A DNA stretch of 49,920 nucleotides from Patescibacteria group bacterium (GTDB lineage: Bacteria; Patescibacteriota; Patescibacteriia; 2-12-FULL-60-25). Below, one piece after another: positions 43,042 to 49,920 of the stretch. Every line of letters begins with the position of its first letter. Position 1 is the first letter of the stretch. The notes under the pieces were generated by a model. That model worked only from the letters and a program-made list of their open reading frames with translations, did not search any database and was not told the DNA's origin. The position numbers and the translations under genes are program-made. The DNA is taken from NCBI GenBank assembly GCA_018063105.1, contig JAGOQX010000006.1, forward strand, positions 1-49,920. Reading direction: 5' to 3'.

Positions 43042-45123
43042 CTATTTCTTCGTTCGTCCTTCAATGATCGCAGCCTGCACGTTCTGTGGCGTCTCCGCGT
43101 AGTGGTCGAATTCCATAGAGTTGGAAGCGCGACCTTGCGTCATAGAGCGCAATGAAGTTGCATAGCCGAACATTTCTGAAAGTGGGACGAAGGCTTTGAT
43201 GATTTTCACACCCATGCGTTCCGTCATTTCGTTGATCTGACCTCGCTTGGAGTTCAAGTCACCGATAACATCACCCATGTATTGTTCCGGAGTCACAACT
43301 TCAACATTCATGATTGGCTCGAGAATGGAGATTCCACCTTTTGCACATGCATCCTTGAATGCCATGGAAGCAGCGACTTTAAATGCCGCTTCGGAAGAGT
43401 CAACGTCGTGGTAGGAACCGTCATAAACCGCGGCCTTGATATCGACGACTGGGTAGCCGGCGACAACACCGCGCGTCATAGCTTCCTGAATACCACGGTT
43501 GATTGGGGTGATAAATTCGCGAGGAATGACACCACCCTTTACTTCGTCAACGAATTCGTAGCCCTTGCCACGTTCCATTGGTTCCAAGCGGACCCAGCAA
43601 TGACCGTATTGACCACGACCACCAGACTGGCGAACAAACTTTCCTTCTCCTTCTGCTGATTTTTTGAGTGATTCTTTGTACGAAACCTGTGGCTTACCAA
43701 CGTTGGCTTCCACCTTGAATTCGCGCTTCATACGATCGACGATGATGTCGAGATGCAATTCACCCATACCGGCGATGAGGGTCTGCAACGTTTCTTCATC
43801 TGTGCGAACGCGGAAGGATGGGTCTTCTTCAGCCAACTTCTGCAAAGCGACACCCATCTTTTCTTGGTCCTGTTTTGTCTTTGGTTCAATGGCAATTTCG
43901 ATAACTGGTTCTGGGATTGCGATGGATTCGAGAACGATTGGATGAGCTTCATCGCAAATCGTGTGACCTGTAAACGTTCCCTTCAAACCCACGGCAGCGG
44001 CGATTTCACCGGCATACACATGGTCCACATCTTCGCGTGAATTTGAGTGCATGCGCACAATGCGACCGATACGTTCGCGCTCCCCTGTCTTACTGTTCAA
44101 GACGTAGGAACCAGCGGCCAAGTTTCCGGAGTACACGCGGAAGAACACGAGTTTTCCGACAAATGGATCGGACATGACTTTGAAGGCCAATGCAGCAAAT
44201 GGCGCATTGTCATCTGCTGGGCGTTCTTCGATCTCATCATCATGGTCAACCATGTGACCCTTGATTGCAGGAATTTCGAGTGGGGATGGCAAGTAATAAG
44301 TGACGGCGTCGAGCAAGAATTGCACGCCCTTGTTCTTCAATGCGGAACCACACAAAATCGGGAAAAGCTCTTGCTTCAACACAGCCTTGCGCAATGCTTC
44401 GCGAATTTCAGCGATGGACAATTCCTCACCGGCCAAGTGCTTATTCATGAGCACTTCGTCCGTTTCTGACAATGCATCCAAGAATTCACCACGAGCTGTT
44501 TTTGCCGCTTCCATCATGTCCGCAGGGACGTCTGACTCAACGATATCTTGTCCCATTTCATCCTTATAGATTTCTGCCTTCATCGTAATCAAATCGATGA
44601 TACCGAGGAATTTATCCTCTTGGCCGATTGGGAGTTGAATTGGGTACGCGTTCTTGTTCAAACGGTTTCGAATGGATGCAACGTCCTTGGTGAAATCTGC
44701 ACCGGTACGATCCAACTTGTTCACGAAACAGATACGAGGCACGGAATACTTATCAGCCTGGCGCCACACGGTTTCGGATTGTGGTTCAACACCAGCAACA
44801 CCATCAAACACGGTGACCGCACCATCCAACACGCGCAATGAGCGCTGCACTTCAATGGTGAAATCGATGTGTCCTGGAGTATCAATCAAATTCAAACGGT
44901 GACCCTTCCAAAAACAGGTCGTTGCAGCAGCCGTGATCGTGATACCACGTTCACGCTCTTGCTCCATCCAGTCCATGGTCGCTTCACCTTCATGCACTTC
45001 GCCGATCTTGTGCTTGCGGCCGGTGTAAAACAACACGCGCTCAGACACGGTGGTTTTTCCAGCGTCGATGTGAGCGATGATCCCGAAGTTTCGGGTATCT
45101 TTGAGGGAATATTCTCGAGGCAT
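43042..45123 (-). CDS. fusA: Elongation factor G
   Basis: EF-G is the translocase GTPase. The 693-residue protein has all five domains. Landmarks are G1 AHIDAGKT, switch [12 protein letters not shown]3 [10 protein letters not shown]4 [10 protein letters not shown], domain [17 protein letters not shown] and domain [13 protein letters not shown] with [10 protein letters not shown]. It follows rpsG with a gap of about 150 bases and is the last gene of the str unit here. tuf is displaced 8 kb away by the inserted accessory block. Confidence 0.98.
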   Translation of the reverse strand: MPREYSLKDTRNFGIIAHIDAGKTTVSERVLFYTGRKHKIGEVHEGEATMDWMEQERERGITITAAATTCFWKGHRLNLIDTPGHIDFTIEVQRSLRVLDGAVTVFDGVAGVEPQSETVWRQADKYSVPRICFVNKLDRTGADFTKDVASIRNRLNKNAYPIQLPIGQEDKFLGIIDLITMKAEIYKDEMGQDIVESDVPADMMEAAKTARGEFLDALSETDEVLMNKHLAGEELSIAEIREALRKAVLKQELFPILCGSALKNKGVQFLLDAVTYYLPSPLEIPAIKGHMVDHDDEIEERPADDNAPFAALAFKVMSDPFVGKLVFFRVYSGNLAAGSYVLNSKTGERERIGRIVRMHSNSREDVDHVYAGEIAAAVGLKGTFTGHTICDEAHPIVLESIAIPEPVIEIAIEPKTKQDQEKMGVALQKLAEEDPSFRVRTDEETLQTLIAGMGELHLDIIVDRMKREFKVEANVGKPQVSYKESLKKSAEGEGKFVRQSGGRGQYGHCWVRLEPMERGKGYEFVDEVKGGVIPREFITPINRGIQEAMTRGVVAGYPVVDIKAAVYDGSYHDVDSSEAAFKVAASMAFKDACAKGGISILEPIMNVEVVTPEQYMGDVIGDLNSKRGQINEMTERMGVKIIKAFVPLSEMFGYATSLRSMTQGRASNSMEFDHYAETPQNVQAAIIEGRTKK

Positions 45124-45275
45124 AATAGGTCAGTGAATGATGAAATGATTGAATGTGGGAGCAGAGTGAAAACAAAATGCCATCCTGAACGGGGCACACA
45201 CATCTCACAGGTTTACCCCGTGAGATCCGTTGCGCTGCTCAAGATGACATTACGGCCACTATCTGCGTCCATACA

Positions 45276-45743
45276 CTAGCGAGCGAAGTGCGCGAAGGCG
45301 CGGTTTGCTTCGGCCATGCGTTGGACATCTTGCTTCTTCTTCACGGCGTCACCTTGGTTTTCTGCTGCGGCCAAAATTTCGGTCGCGAGCTTTTCAGCCA
45401 TTGGCTTACCCTTCTTTGATCGAGCTGCCAACAACAACCAGCGGAATGCCAATTGCGTGCGTCGTTCTGCGCGAACCTGCATCGGGATCTGGTAGTTTGC
45501 ACCACCGACGCGCTTTGATTTCACTTCGAGAAGAGGTGAAATGTTGTTCACAGCGGTGTTGAACGTATCGATGGCAGGCGTCTTTGTCTTCTCTTCGATA
45601 ATATCGAGAGCCTGGTAGACAATGCGTTGTGCTGTCGATTTCTTGCCATCTTTCATGACATAGTTAATCAACTTCGCGACCACTGGGGATGCGAACTTGA
45701 TATCTGTGCCAATTTGGCGTTTTGGAGCTTGTTTTCCGCGCAT
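45276..45743 (-). CDS. rpsG: Ribosomal protein S7
   Basis: S7 initiates assembly of the 30S head. The 155-residue product shows MRGKQAPKRQIGTDIKFASP, LINYVMKDGKKSTAQRIVYQ, the signature KRVGGANYQIPMQVRAERR and the C-terminal AEANRAFAHFAR. Length is normal. Confidence 0.97.
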   Translation of the reverse strand: MRGKQAPKRQIGTDIKFASPVVAKLINYVMKDGKKSTAQRIVYQALDIIEEKTKTPAIDTFNTAVNNISPLLEVKSKRVGGANYQIPMQVRAERRTQLAFRWLLLAARSKKGKPMAEKLATEILAAAENQGDAVKKKQDVQRMAEANRAFAHFAR

Positions 45744-45746
45744 ATA

Positions 45747-46181
45747 TTATTTCTTTGCTGCACCTGCCTTAGGACGCTTCGCTCCGTAGAGTGATCGGCT
45801 GCGACGTCGGTTCTGCACACCCTGTGTATCGTACACACCGCGAACGATGTGGTATCGAACACCTGGCAAATCTTTCACACGACCGCCGCGGATTAAAACG
45901 ATGGAGTGCTCTTGGAGGTTGTGTCCTTCGCCAGGGATGTAGGCGGTGACTTCCATGCCGTTCGATAAGCGTACGCGAGCAATCTTTCGGAGAGCCGAGT
46001 TCGGCTTCTTTGGGGTGGTCGTCGTCACCTTCGTGCACACGCCTCGCATAAACGAAGCGCCACGGCTAAGGGTCGTCCGCTTGCGGTGAAGCGAATCAAG
46101 CCGGGACTGGAGAGCCGGGCTTTTAGACTTGGTCTTCAGCGGACGGCGTCCGCTTCGGATGAGTTGGTTCATTGTAGGCAT
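45747..46181 (-). CDS. rpsL: Ribosomal protein S12
   Basis: S12 lies at the decoding centre and controls accuracy. The 144-residue product starts [20 protein letters not shown] and has the universal [19 protein letters not shown], where Lys in KKPNS is the classical streptomycin-sensitive residue. [20 protein letters not shown] follows. The ATG at 46181 is chosen over one at 46223. It is the first gene of the str operon. Confidence 0.97.
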   Translation of the reverse strand: MPTMNQLIRSGRRPLKTKSKSPALQSRLDSLHRKRTTLSRGASFMRGVCTKVTTTTPKKPNSALRKIARVRLSNGMEVTAYIPGEGHNLQEHSIVLIRGGRVKDLPGVRYHIVRGVYDTQGVQNRRRSRSLYGAKRPKAGAAKK

Positions 46182-46199
46182 GGCAGTGAAATGTGGCCG

Positions 46200-46230
46200 A
46201 AATATAGCAAGAGTAGTCCGCACCTGTCAA
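46200..46230 (-). promoter_or_regulatory. Promoter of the rpsL-rpsG-fusA operon
   Basis: On the minus strand TTGACA (46225-46230), 18 bases ending TTGC, then TATATT (46201-46206), with about 13 bases of leader before rpsL. It is the best housekeeping promoter in the window and shows that TGC before the -10 box is general here. Confidence 0.75.
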
Positions 46231-46255
46231 GTGTTTACCGCCCCAAGAGCGTAAA

Positions 46256-46615
46256 TCAGAGAATCTGCTCTATATAATGAAAATCGGGGTCTTGACCTTC
46301 TAACACCAGAATCGCCAGTGCATCGACCTGATAACTCTTAGCAGCACCAGAATGTTGAGCCAGATAGACCTCAATAGCTCGTGCCAGATGTTTTAGCTTC
46401 GTTCGGGTGATCGATTCTTCCGGATAACCAAATGTCATCGTTTGCCGAGTCTTTACCTCCACAAAATGTGTACACCCGTTCTTTTCCACAATCAGATCAA
46501 CCTCCCCTAGTTTACAGGTCCAATTCCGATCAATGACCCGAAATCCCTTTGAGGTAAAGAAAACCGCGGCAAGATCTTCGCCACGGTTTCCAAATTTTCG
46601 TCGTTCGTGAATCAT
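46256..46615 (-). CDS. YraN family (UPF0102) nuclease-fold protein
   Basis: The 119-residue protein has the PD-(D/E)XK-type core of the YraN family: KFGNRGEDLAAVFFTSKGFR, RNWTCKLGEVDLIVEKNG, then HFVEVKTRQTMTFG with the E-x-K acids and lysine. Members resemble Holliday-junction or restriction nucleases, but the cellular role is poorly known. The ATG at 46615 fits the family. An ATG at 46693 would overlap the upstream gene. It follows the upstream membrane-protein gene by four bases. Confidence 0.88.
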   Translation of the reverse strand: MIHERRKFGNRGEDLAAVFFTSKGFRVIDRNWTCKLGEVDLIVEKNGCTHFVEVKTRQTMTFGYPEESITRTKLKHLARAIEVYLAQHSGAAKSYQVDALAILVLEGQDPDFHYIEQIL

Positions 46616-46619
46616 GCGA

Positions 46620-47030
46620 CTATTTTTTCTTCGGTAACCACTTGTTGATACGGTCACGCTCGGCCTGAACCTCCTGTCTGGCTGGAATATCAATGGTAAC
46701 GTAGCGATAGATGCTCCAGGCCTCTAAACCGGTCCACAGGGCCCAAATGAGCCACATAAAACGCATACTGAGGAATGGAACACGTTCAAATGCGCAGGCG
46801 TAGAGCGCAAGACCCACAAAACCTGAAATAACACCCAATAGCCCTCCGCGAAGAAGTGCTCGACGAACCATTTTCTCGTATTTCTTCGTTGAACGGAGCC
46901 AAAGCGCCACAACCCCGCCAAGAGTTAATACGATCATCACAACAAGAATAAACCAATCAACAAACGGAATAAACGGGGGCGGATTCACGTTAAACCAAAA
47001 CTGCAAGGTCAAAAATGGAGGCAAATTCAT
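46620..47030 (-). CDS. Small membrane protein, unknown function
   Basis: This 136-residue protein has three or four transmembrane helices (WFILVVMIVLTLGGVVALWL; GLLGVISGFVGLALYACAF; FMWLIWALWTGLEAWSIY) and a basic cytoplasmic C-terminus. It is not recognised beyond resemblance to small hypothetical membrane proteins of CPR genomes. It lies between a methyltransferase gene and YraN on the same strand. Confidence 0.75.
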   Translation of the reverse strand: MNLPPFLTLQFWFNVNPPPFIPFVDWFILVVMIVLTLGGVVALWLRSTKKYEKMVRRALLRGGLLGVISGFVGLALYACAFERVPFLSMRFMWLIWALWTGLEAWSIYRYVTIDIPARQEVQAERDRINKWLPKKK

Positions 47031-47061
47031 AAGTCAGACTATATTGCCTGAAATCAACTCG

Positions 47062-47628
47062 TTATGCAACCGGTTCTTCCGTTCGGGTATAGATCAAACC
47101 GTAGTGATACTGACCGGCCTCAAACTCTTCAACAAACTTCATTAACGGTGAGGCTAAAATCTCTTTGGCCTGTTGCGCATCTATTCGATGCTCTACGGAC
47201 GGACCAATCGGTGTATGCGTCGCCTTCCACTCAACAACAATGATCCGACCACCCGGTCGTGTTAAACGCGCCATCTCTCGAATAAGCTGAGGACGATTTT
47301 GTGACAAATACAAATTATTGATCAATAACGTGAGATCAAGAGATGCATCATCAATACGCGTCGCTCGATACACATCGATGTCTGACCAGACGGGATACAC
47401 ATTCCAAAACTGCATCTCTTTTGAGGTCTTTTCAATTTGTTCCAGTACACCGCGCTGAATATCAACGGCATAGACAACGCCCTTGCCGCCAACAAGCTGT
47501 GCTGCTGGAAATACAAAATGGCCCAACGATCCACATCCAAGATCCGCAACACGCTGACCTTCACGAATACCAACACGCTCAAGCAGCTTAAACGGATTAA
47601 CAAGTTCTGTGCCGCTTCGCGTAATCAT
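47062..47628 (-). CDS. Class I SAM-dependent methyltransferase
   Basis: The 188-residue protein shows the SAM-binding motif I VADLGCGSLGHFVFPAAQLV, an acidic strand end at YAVDIQRGVLEQI, and motif IV LTLLINNLYLSQN. The post-motif MARLTRPGGRIIVVEWK completes the fold. It resembles the UbiE/small-molecule group, but the substrate is not evident. It overlaps nothing and follows the 47631 membrane-protein gene by two bases. Confidence 0.88.
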   Translation of the reverse strand: MITRSGTELVNPFKLLERVGIREGQRVADLGCGSLGHFVFPAAQLVGGKGVVYAVDIQRGVLEQIEKTSKEMQFWNVYPVWSDIDVYRATRIDDASLDLTLLINNLYLSQNRPQLIREMARLTRPGGRIIVVEWKATHTPIGPSVEHRIDAQQAKEILASPLMKFVEEFEAGQYHYGLIYTRTEEPVA

Positions 47629-47630
47629 AC

Positions 47631-47879
47631 TTATTCCTTATTCGGCGTTAGCAAGGAACCGAGTGTTGCTTGCAAAAAGGCGTTCCACAAATTCGTCGCC
47701 CACATGAACCCGACAAAAATGACTACAATGCCAATAAACTTATACAAGAGCATGGTGCCACCGCCACCGAGCTTCGCATCAGCCCAAGAGCTCGTTCCAA
47801 AAACATCTATTATTTTACGCGTCTTCCATACAATAAGGAAACCAATCACAACGAGAAGGAGCCCAATGAAAATATTCAT
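47631..47879 (-). CDS. Small two-helix membrane protein
   Basis: This is an 82-residue protein with two hydrophobic helices (IFIGLLLVVIGFLIVW and YKFIGIVVIFVGFMWATNLW) joined by a loop with WADAKLGGGG. It is not assigned to a function. It is directly upstream of the methyltransferase gene and probably co-transcribed with it. Confidence 0.75.
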   Translation of the reverse strand: MNIFIGLLLVVIGFLIVWKTRKIIDVFGTSSWADAKLGGGGTMLLYKFIGIVVIFVGFMWATNLWNAFLQATLGSLLTPNKE

Positions 47880-47921
47880 AAAGATTTTCTAAAGTATATC
47901 AAACATGATTGAAACGTGCAT

Positions 47922-48749
47922 TTATTTTTTCTGTTCTGAATTCCACTGATCACCATCTTGCACTAATTTTGCTTCCCCAAAAAAACCTGCGGCATGAACT
48001 TCTTCAATATATGCCTCCGGCGCATCGATTCCCATGTAATGCGTCATCCACAACTGTTTCACGCCGGACTTTAATGCAATATCCCCACACTGCTTTGGCC
48101 CCATGTGCCCGTACCCACCCGTATATTCTTGGCCCACACGAGCACTACAGTCGGAAATAAATAGATCCGCACTTTGAGCCAGCGTCCGAACGCCCTCACA
48201 CACACCTGAGTCACCGGTATACGCGACGACACCGTACGGAGTCTCTAAACGAAATCCCATAGACGGGTGCTTCCCGAATCCGTGATACACATTTCGAGCT
48301 TTCAAGTGCACGCCCGGAGCAATCTCTTCATCAAAACCCTCATCCATCGGAATCATCGTTGGTTGAAATTCACTCCAATATCCCCCATCATTTTCCGGCT
48401 GATGCCAATTCCACACTTGCGGAAAATCTCGCGACAACATCTTGTGCATATAGATGCGAAGCGTTTGCGTTGGGACATCGTGCGTTCCCCACAGCTGACG
48501 ACAGAATCGTGCTTGAATAAATTGTGGAAGTGCTGCGTGGTCTGGATGCGCATGAGAAACACACACATGACTCACACGACCATAATCAACACCTGCTGCT
48601 TGAATGCGTTTTCGAATCCCTTCGCTACAATCAAACAACACGTAGAGATTATCAATCTCAATTAAAAATCCCGGCGGATATCGATCTGGAATATTTGCAA
48701 TTCCATTGACACACACACCGGTTCCTAATGCAATAACACGTAAGGGCAT
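47922..48749 (-). CDS. RNase Z-like metallo-beta-lactamase-fold hydrolase
   Basis: The 275-residue protein has the metal site of the superfamily: VCVSHAHPDHAALPQF (HxHxDH), YTGDSGVC (bridging Asp), and a late MTHYMG His. The spacing and the GTGVCVNGIANIPDRYPPG start resemble the RNase Z/ElaC branch that matures tRNA 3' ends. The arylsulfatase-like relatives are also possible. The ATG at 48749 gives MPLRVIALGTG; a longer start at 48845 would run over the palindrome. Both window tRNAs encode CCA, so a tRNA role is not required here. Confidence 0.8.
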   Translation of the reverse strand: MPLRVIALGTGVCVNGIANIPDRYPPGFLIEIDNLYVLFDCSEGIRKRIQAAGVDYGRVSHVCVSHAHPDHAALPQFIQARFCRQLWGTHDVPTQTLRIYMHKMLSRDFPQVWNWHQPENDGGYWSEFQPTMIPMDEGFDEEIAPGVHLKARNVYHGFGKHPSMGFRLETPYGVVAYTGDSGVCEGVRTLAQSADLFISDCSARVGQEYTGGYGHMGPKQCGDIALKSGVKQLWMTHYMGIDAPEAYIEEVHAAGFFGEAKLVQDGDQWNSEQKK

Positions 48750-48817
48750 GGGGATAGGATACGCGAAATGTGAGAGAGGCTCAAGAGAAAAAAATATTCC
48801 GATAACGGCTGCGCCAC

Positions 48818-48843
48818 GTCCCGTCGGTCGCGACCGACGGGAC
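48818..48843. repeat. 26-bp perfect palindrome
   Basis: GTCCCGTCGGTCG followed directly by its exact reverse complement. The length and the inner GTCG-TCGCGA-CGAC core match the palindrome at 9127-9152, while the outer bases differ. It lies between tRNA-Val and the hydrolase gene. Confidence 0.85.
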
Positions 48844-48903
48844 ACGTGAAGCCCTAGCGAAGACGATCAAGTGGTAGCCCCGTAAAACGCTTCGCGCACG
48901 GGG

Positions 48904-48940
48904 CACGTAAAAACCCCATTTTGTAGATGGGGTTTTTACG
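48904..48940 (-). terminator. Terminator after tRNA-Val
   Basis: A 15-bp stem (CACGTAAAAACCCCA and its complement) with T runs begins right at the tRNA 3' end and should end its transcript. Confidence 0.75.
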
Positions 48941-49017
48941 TGGTGGACGCTGCAGGGATCGAACCTGCGACCTCCTCGGTGTAAACGAGGCGCTCTAACC
49001 AGCTGAGCTAAGCGTCC
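48941..49017 (-). tRNA. tRNA-Val (TAC)
   Basis: A complete cloverleaf lies on the minus strand with a seven-base acceptor stem GGACGCT/AGCGTCC and D loop AGCTGGTTA. The anticodon stem CCTCG/CGAGG has loop TTTACAC (anticodon TAC), and the T loop is TTCGATC. The CCA end is encoded at 48941-48943. Confidence 0.96.
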
Positions 49018-49068
49018 AAATTGAATTGTTGTCGTAGTGTAGACAGGCCCGCATCAAATGTCCAGTGC

Positions 49069-49097
49069 TTGATCATTCAAAAAAAGTTTAGTAGGGT
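49069..49097 (+). promoter_or_regulatory. Promoter of the 49129 gene
   Basis: TTGATC (49069-49074), 17 bases, then TAGGGT (49092-49097), followed by GTGACAT. The same TAGGGTGTGA decamer occurs, on the other strand, at the coiled-coil gene promoter near 40005-40014. Confidence 0.55.
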
Positions 49098-49128
49098 GTG
49101 ACATACGTACTCATGAAAAGGCAGTTCA

Positions 49129-49572
49129 ATGACTCCACATCAAGTCATTACGAATTTTCTGATTGAAGCACGCCTTGCCACTCAAGCCTCACCCGAACAG
49201 GACTGCGTTATCTACACTGAACGGGAAATGACGTACATTCGATATGAAGGCGAGGAGCCAAGCTCATCCATCGAACAGATCTCCACGCTGGTTGGAACCA
49301 TCTGGAATGCAACGCACACCGGCGGACTTGATCGCTCCGCGCTAGAACAAGCGCGTCTCAATACGCAAGAGGTTCTCCAGTTCATCTACTATTGCCGCGG
49401 TGTCACGTACGCTCAGTGTCGCGTTCTTGGACGAACGATCAAACGGCAGAGCGGCTTTGACTACATGGATATTGGTTGGGGAAATATTCTGGACTTTACC
49501 GCAGAAGAGACACTCTCCTACAAAGGCACACTCATTTTCAAACTCCATTCGAAAGGCGGTCGCGTCACGTAA
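49129..49572 (+). CDS. Hypothetical accessory protein
   Basis: The 147-residue soluble protein is not recognised. It is mainly helical in the first 100 residues (TPHQVITNFLIEARLATQAS; SALEQARLNTQEVLQFIYYC). It ends in beta strands with FDYMDIGWGNILDFTAEE and GTLIFKLHSKGG. AAAAGG lies upstream of the ATG. Coding style and promoter resemble the tuf-fusA island and the DGR target, so it may be a dispersed member of the same accessory group. Confidence 0.7.
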   Translation: MTPHQVITNFLIEARLATQASPEQDCVIYTEREMTYIRYEGEEPSSSIEQISTLVGTIWNATHTGGLDRSALEQARLNTQEVLQFIYYCRGVTYAQCRVLGRTIKRQSGFDYMDIGWGNILDFTAEETLSYKGTLIFKLHSKGGRVT

Positions 49573-49574
49573 CC

Positions 49575-49602
49575 AGAGACATTTCTTCAAATGTCTCTTT
49601 TC
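49575..49602 (+). terminator. Intrinsic terminator
   Basis: A 10-bp stem AGAGACATTT/AAATGTCTCT with a CTTC loop and TTTT tail directly follows the 49129 gene. Confidence 0.85.
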
Positions 49603-49607
49603 ATATC

Positions 49608-49640
49608 AAAAACGCTCTCGAAAAATCTGAGAGCGTTTTT
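49608..49640. terminator. Bidirectional terminator
   Basis: A 12-bp stem AAAAACGCTCTC/GAGAGCGTTTTT with T runs on both strands ends the minus-strand gene that enters from the right edge. Confidence 0.85.
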
Positions 49641-49655
49641 GATTCTTCACGATCC

Positions 49656-49920
49656 TTACATTTGCAAACTATCGCTTGGAAACTGCACCGAGGCTTTCAC
49701 ATTCGCTGGATTGAAATCTCCGATCCCGTTAATCTCTGCACCGAATGTATAATTGGTAAAGAATGCATCGTTGATATCATCGATATTCTTATTCCACTGC
49801 GCTCCGTACAACTCAACTGCAGCGGCTTGAGATTTGACCCAGCGTAAGATTCCACCTTTTGCCACCGCGTACACCTTTGGATCCGTCATAAACTTCACCA
49901 TCTTCACACCTGGCTTGTAC
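49656..49920 (-). CDS. C-terminal part of a secreted protein (cut by window)
   Basis: The frame is open to the right edge, so the start is outside. The visible 88 residues read YKPGVKMVKFMTDPKVYAVA and then GGILRWVKSQAAAVELYG, followed by WNKNIDDINDAFFTNYTFG. It ends SVQFPSDSLQM. The alternation of short strands around VYAV and LRWV is reminiscent of small repeat domains in exported CPR surface proteins. The internal GTG at 49907 is not needed as a start. Function unknown. Confidence 0.65.
   Translation of the reverse strand, partial: YKPGVKMVKFMTDPKVYAVAKGGILRWVKSQAAAVELYGAQWNKNIDDINDAFFTNYTFGAEINGIGDFNPANVKASVQFPSDSLQM

Noticed and set aside
45124-45275. Small gene or tRNA in the rpsG-fusA gap
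   Set aside because: Only a hairpin (ATCTCAC/GTGAGAT near 45206-45230) is visible; no cloverleaf and no convincing ORF.

Overview
The window looks like a chromosome segment of a Candidate Phyla Radiation (Patescibacteria) bacterium, most likely of the Parcubacteria/Uhrbacteria-like branch; the lineage is an inference. The main reasons are the compact S10-spc ribosomal cluster in which rplO follows rpsE directly with no rpmD (L30), the added low-complexity tails on S5, L23 and S19, the archaeal-type AspRS beside an AsnRS, and the many small secreted or membrane proteins. TGA ends clearly complete genes (for example the map/ruvX ATGA overlap), so the standard bacterial code is used.

Layout. 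1-3076: a very large secreted Gly-rich surface protein (C-terminus outside the window), then an initiator tRNA. 3284-6701 (minus): glycosyltransferase, D,D-carboxypeptidase, ScpB, ScpA. 6813-7364 (plus): a Phd/RelE-type toxin-antitoxin pair. 7412-10244: a complete diversity-generating retroelement (DGR) with reverse transcriptase, Avd, template repeat (TR) and a target gene whose last 130 bp are the variable repeat (VR). 10475-20630 (minus): AspRS, HicBA, AsnRS, several hypothetical exported proteins, a phosphoesterase, RecO and RuvX. 20627-33135 (minus): map, adk, a presenilin-like membrane protein, secY and ribosomal genes back to rplC. 33473-35021: rpsJ and tuf. 35089-42886: an accessory block inserted between tuf and fusA. 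43042-46181: fusA, rpsG, rpsL. 46256-49017: YraN, membrane proteins, a methyltransferase, an RNase Z-like hydrolase and tRNA-Val. 49129-49920: one accessory gene and the C-terminus of another secreted protein.

The most notable system is the DGR. Its TR (8803-8932) and VR (9359-9488) differ at 18 of 130 positions, 17 of them at adenines of the coding strand. Its reverse transcriptase is split by one extra GA unit in a (GA)7 tract, which suggests a phase-variable or recently inactivated mutator. The TR appears to be its own transcript, with a promoter near 9223-9251 and an intrinsic terminator at 8764-8782.

A second theme is a set of genes that look more G/C-rich than their neighbours (DGR target, the tuf-fusA island, the 49129 gene). 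Their promoter regions, and that of the TR RNA, share the hexamer TAGGGT/ACCCTA, which may mark a common regulon. The island encodes an HTH-like protein, a GHKL ATPase, a coiled-coil protein, a Rossmann-like protein and an ADP-ribosylglycohydrolase, and could be an undescribed defence or mobile system.
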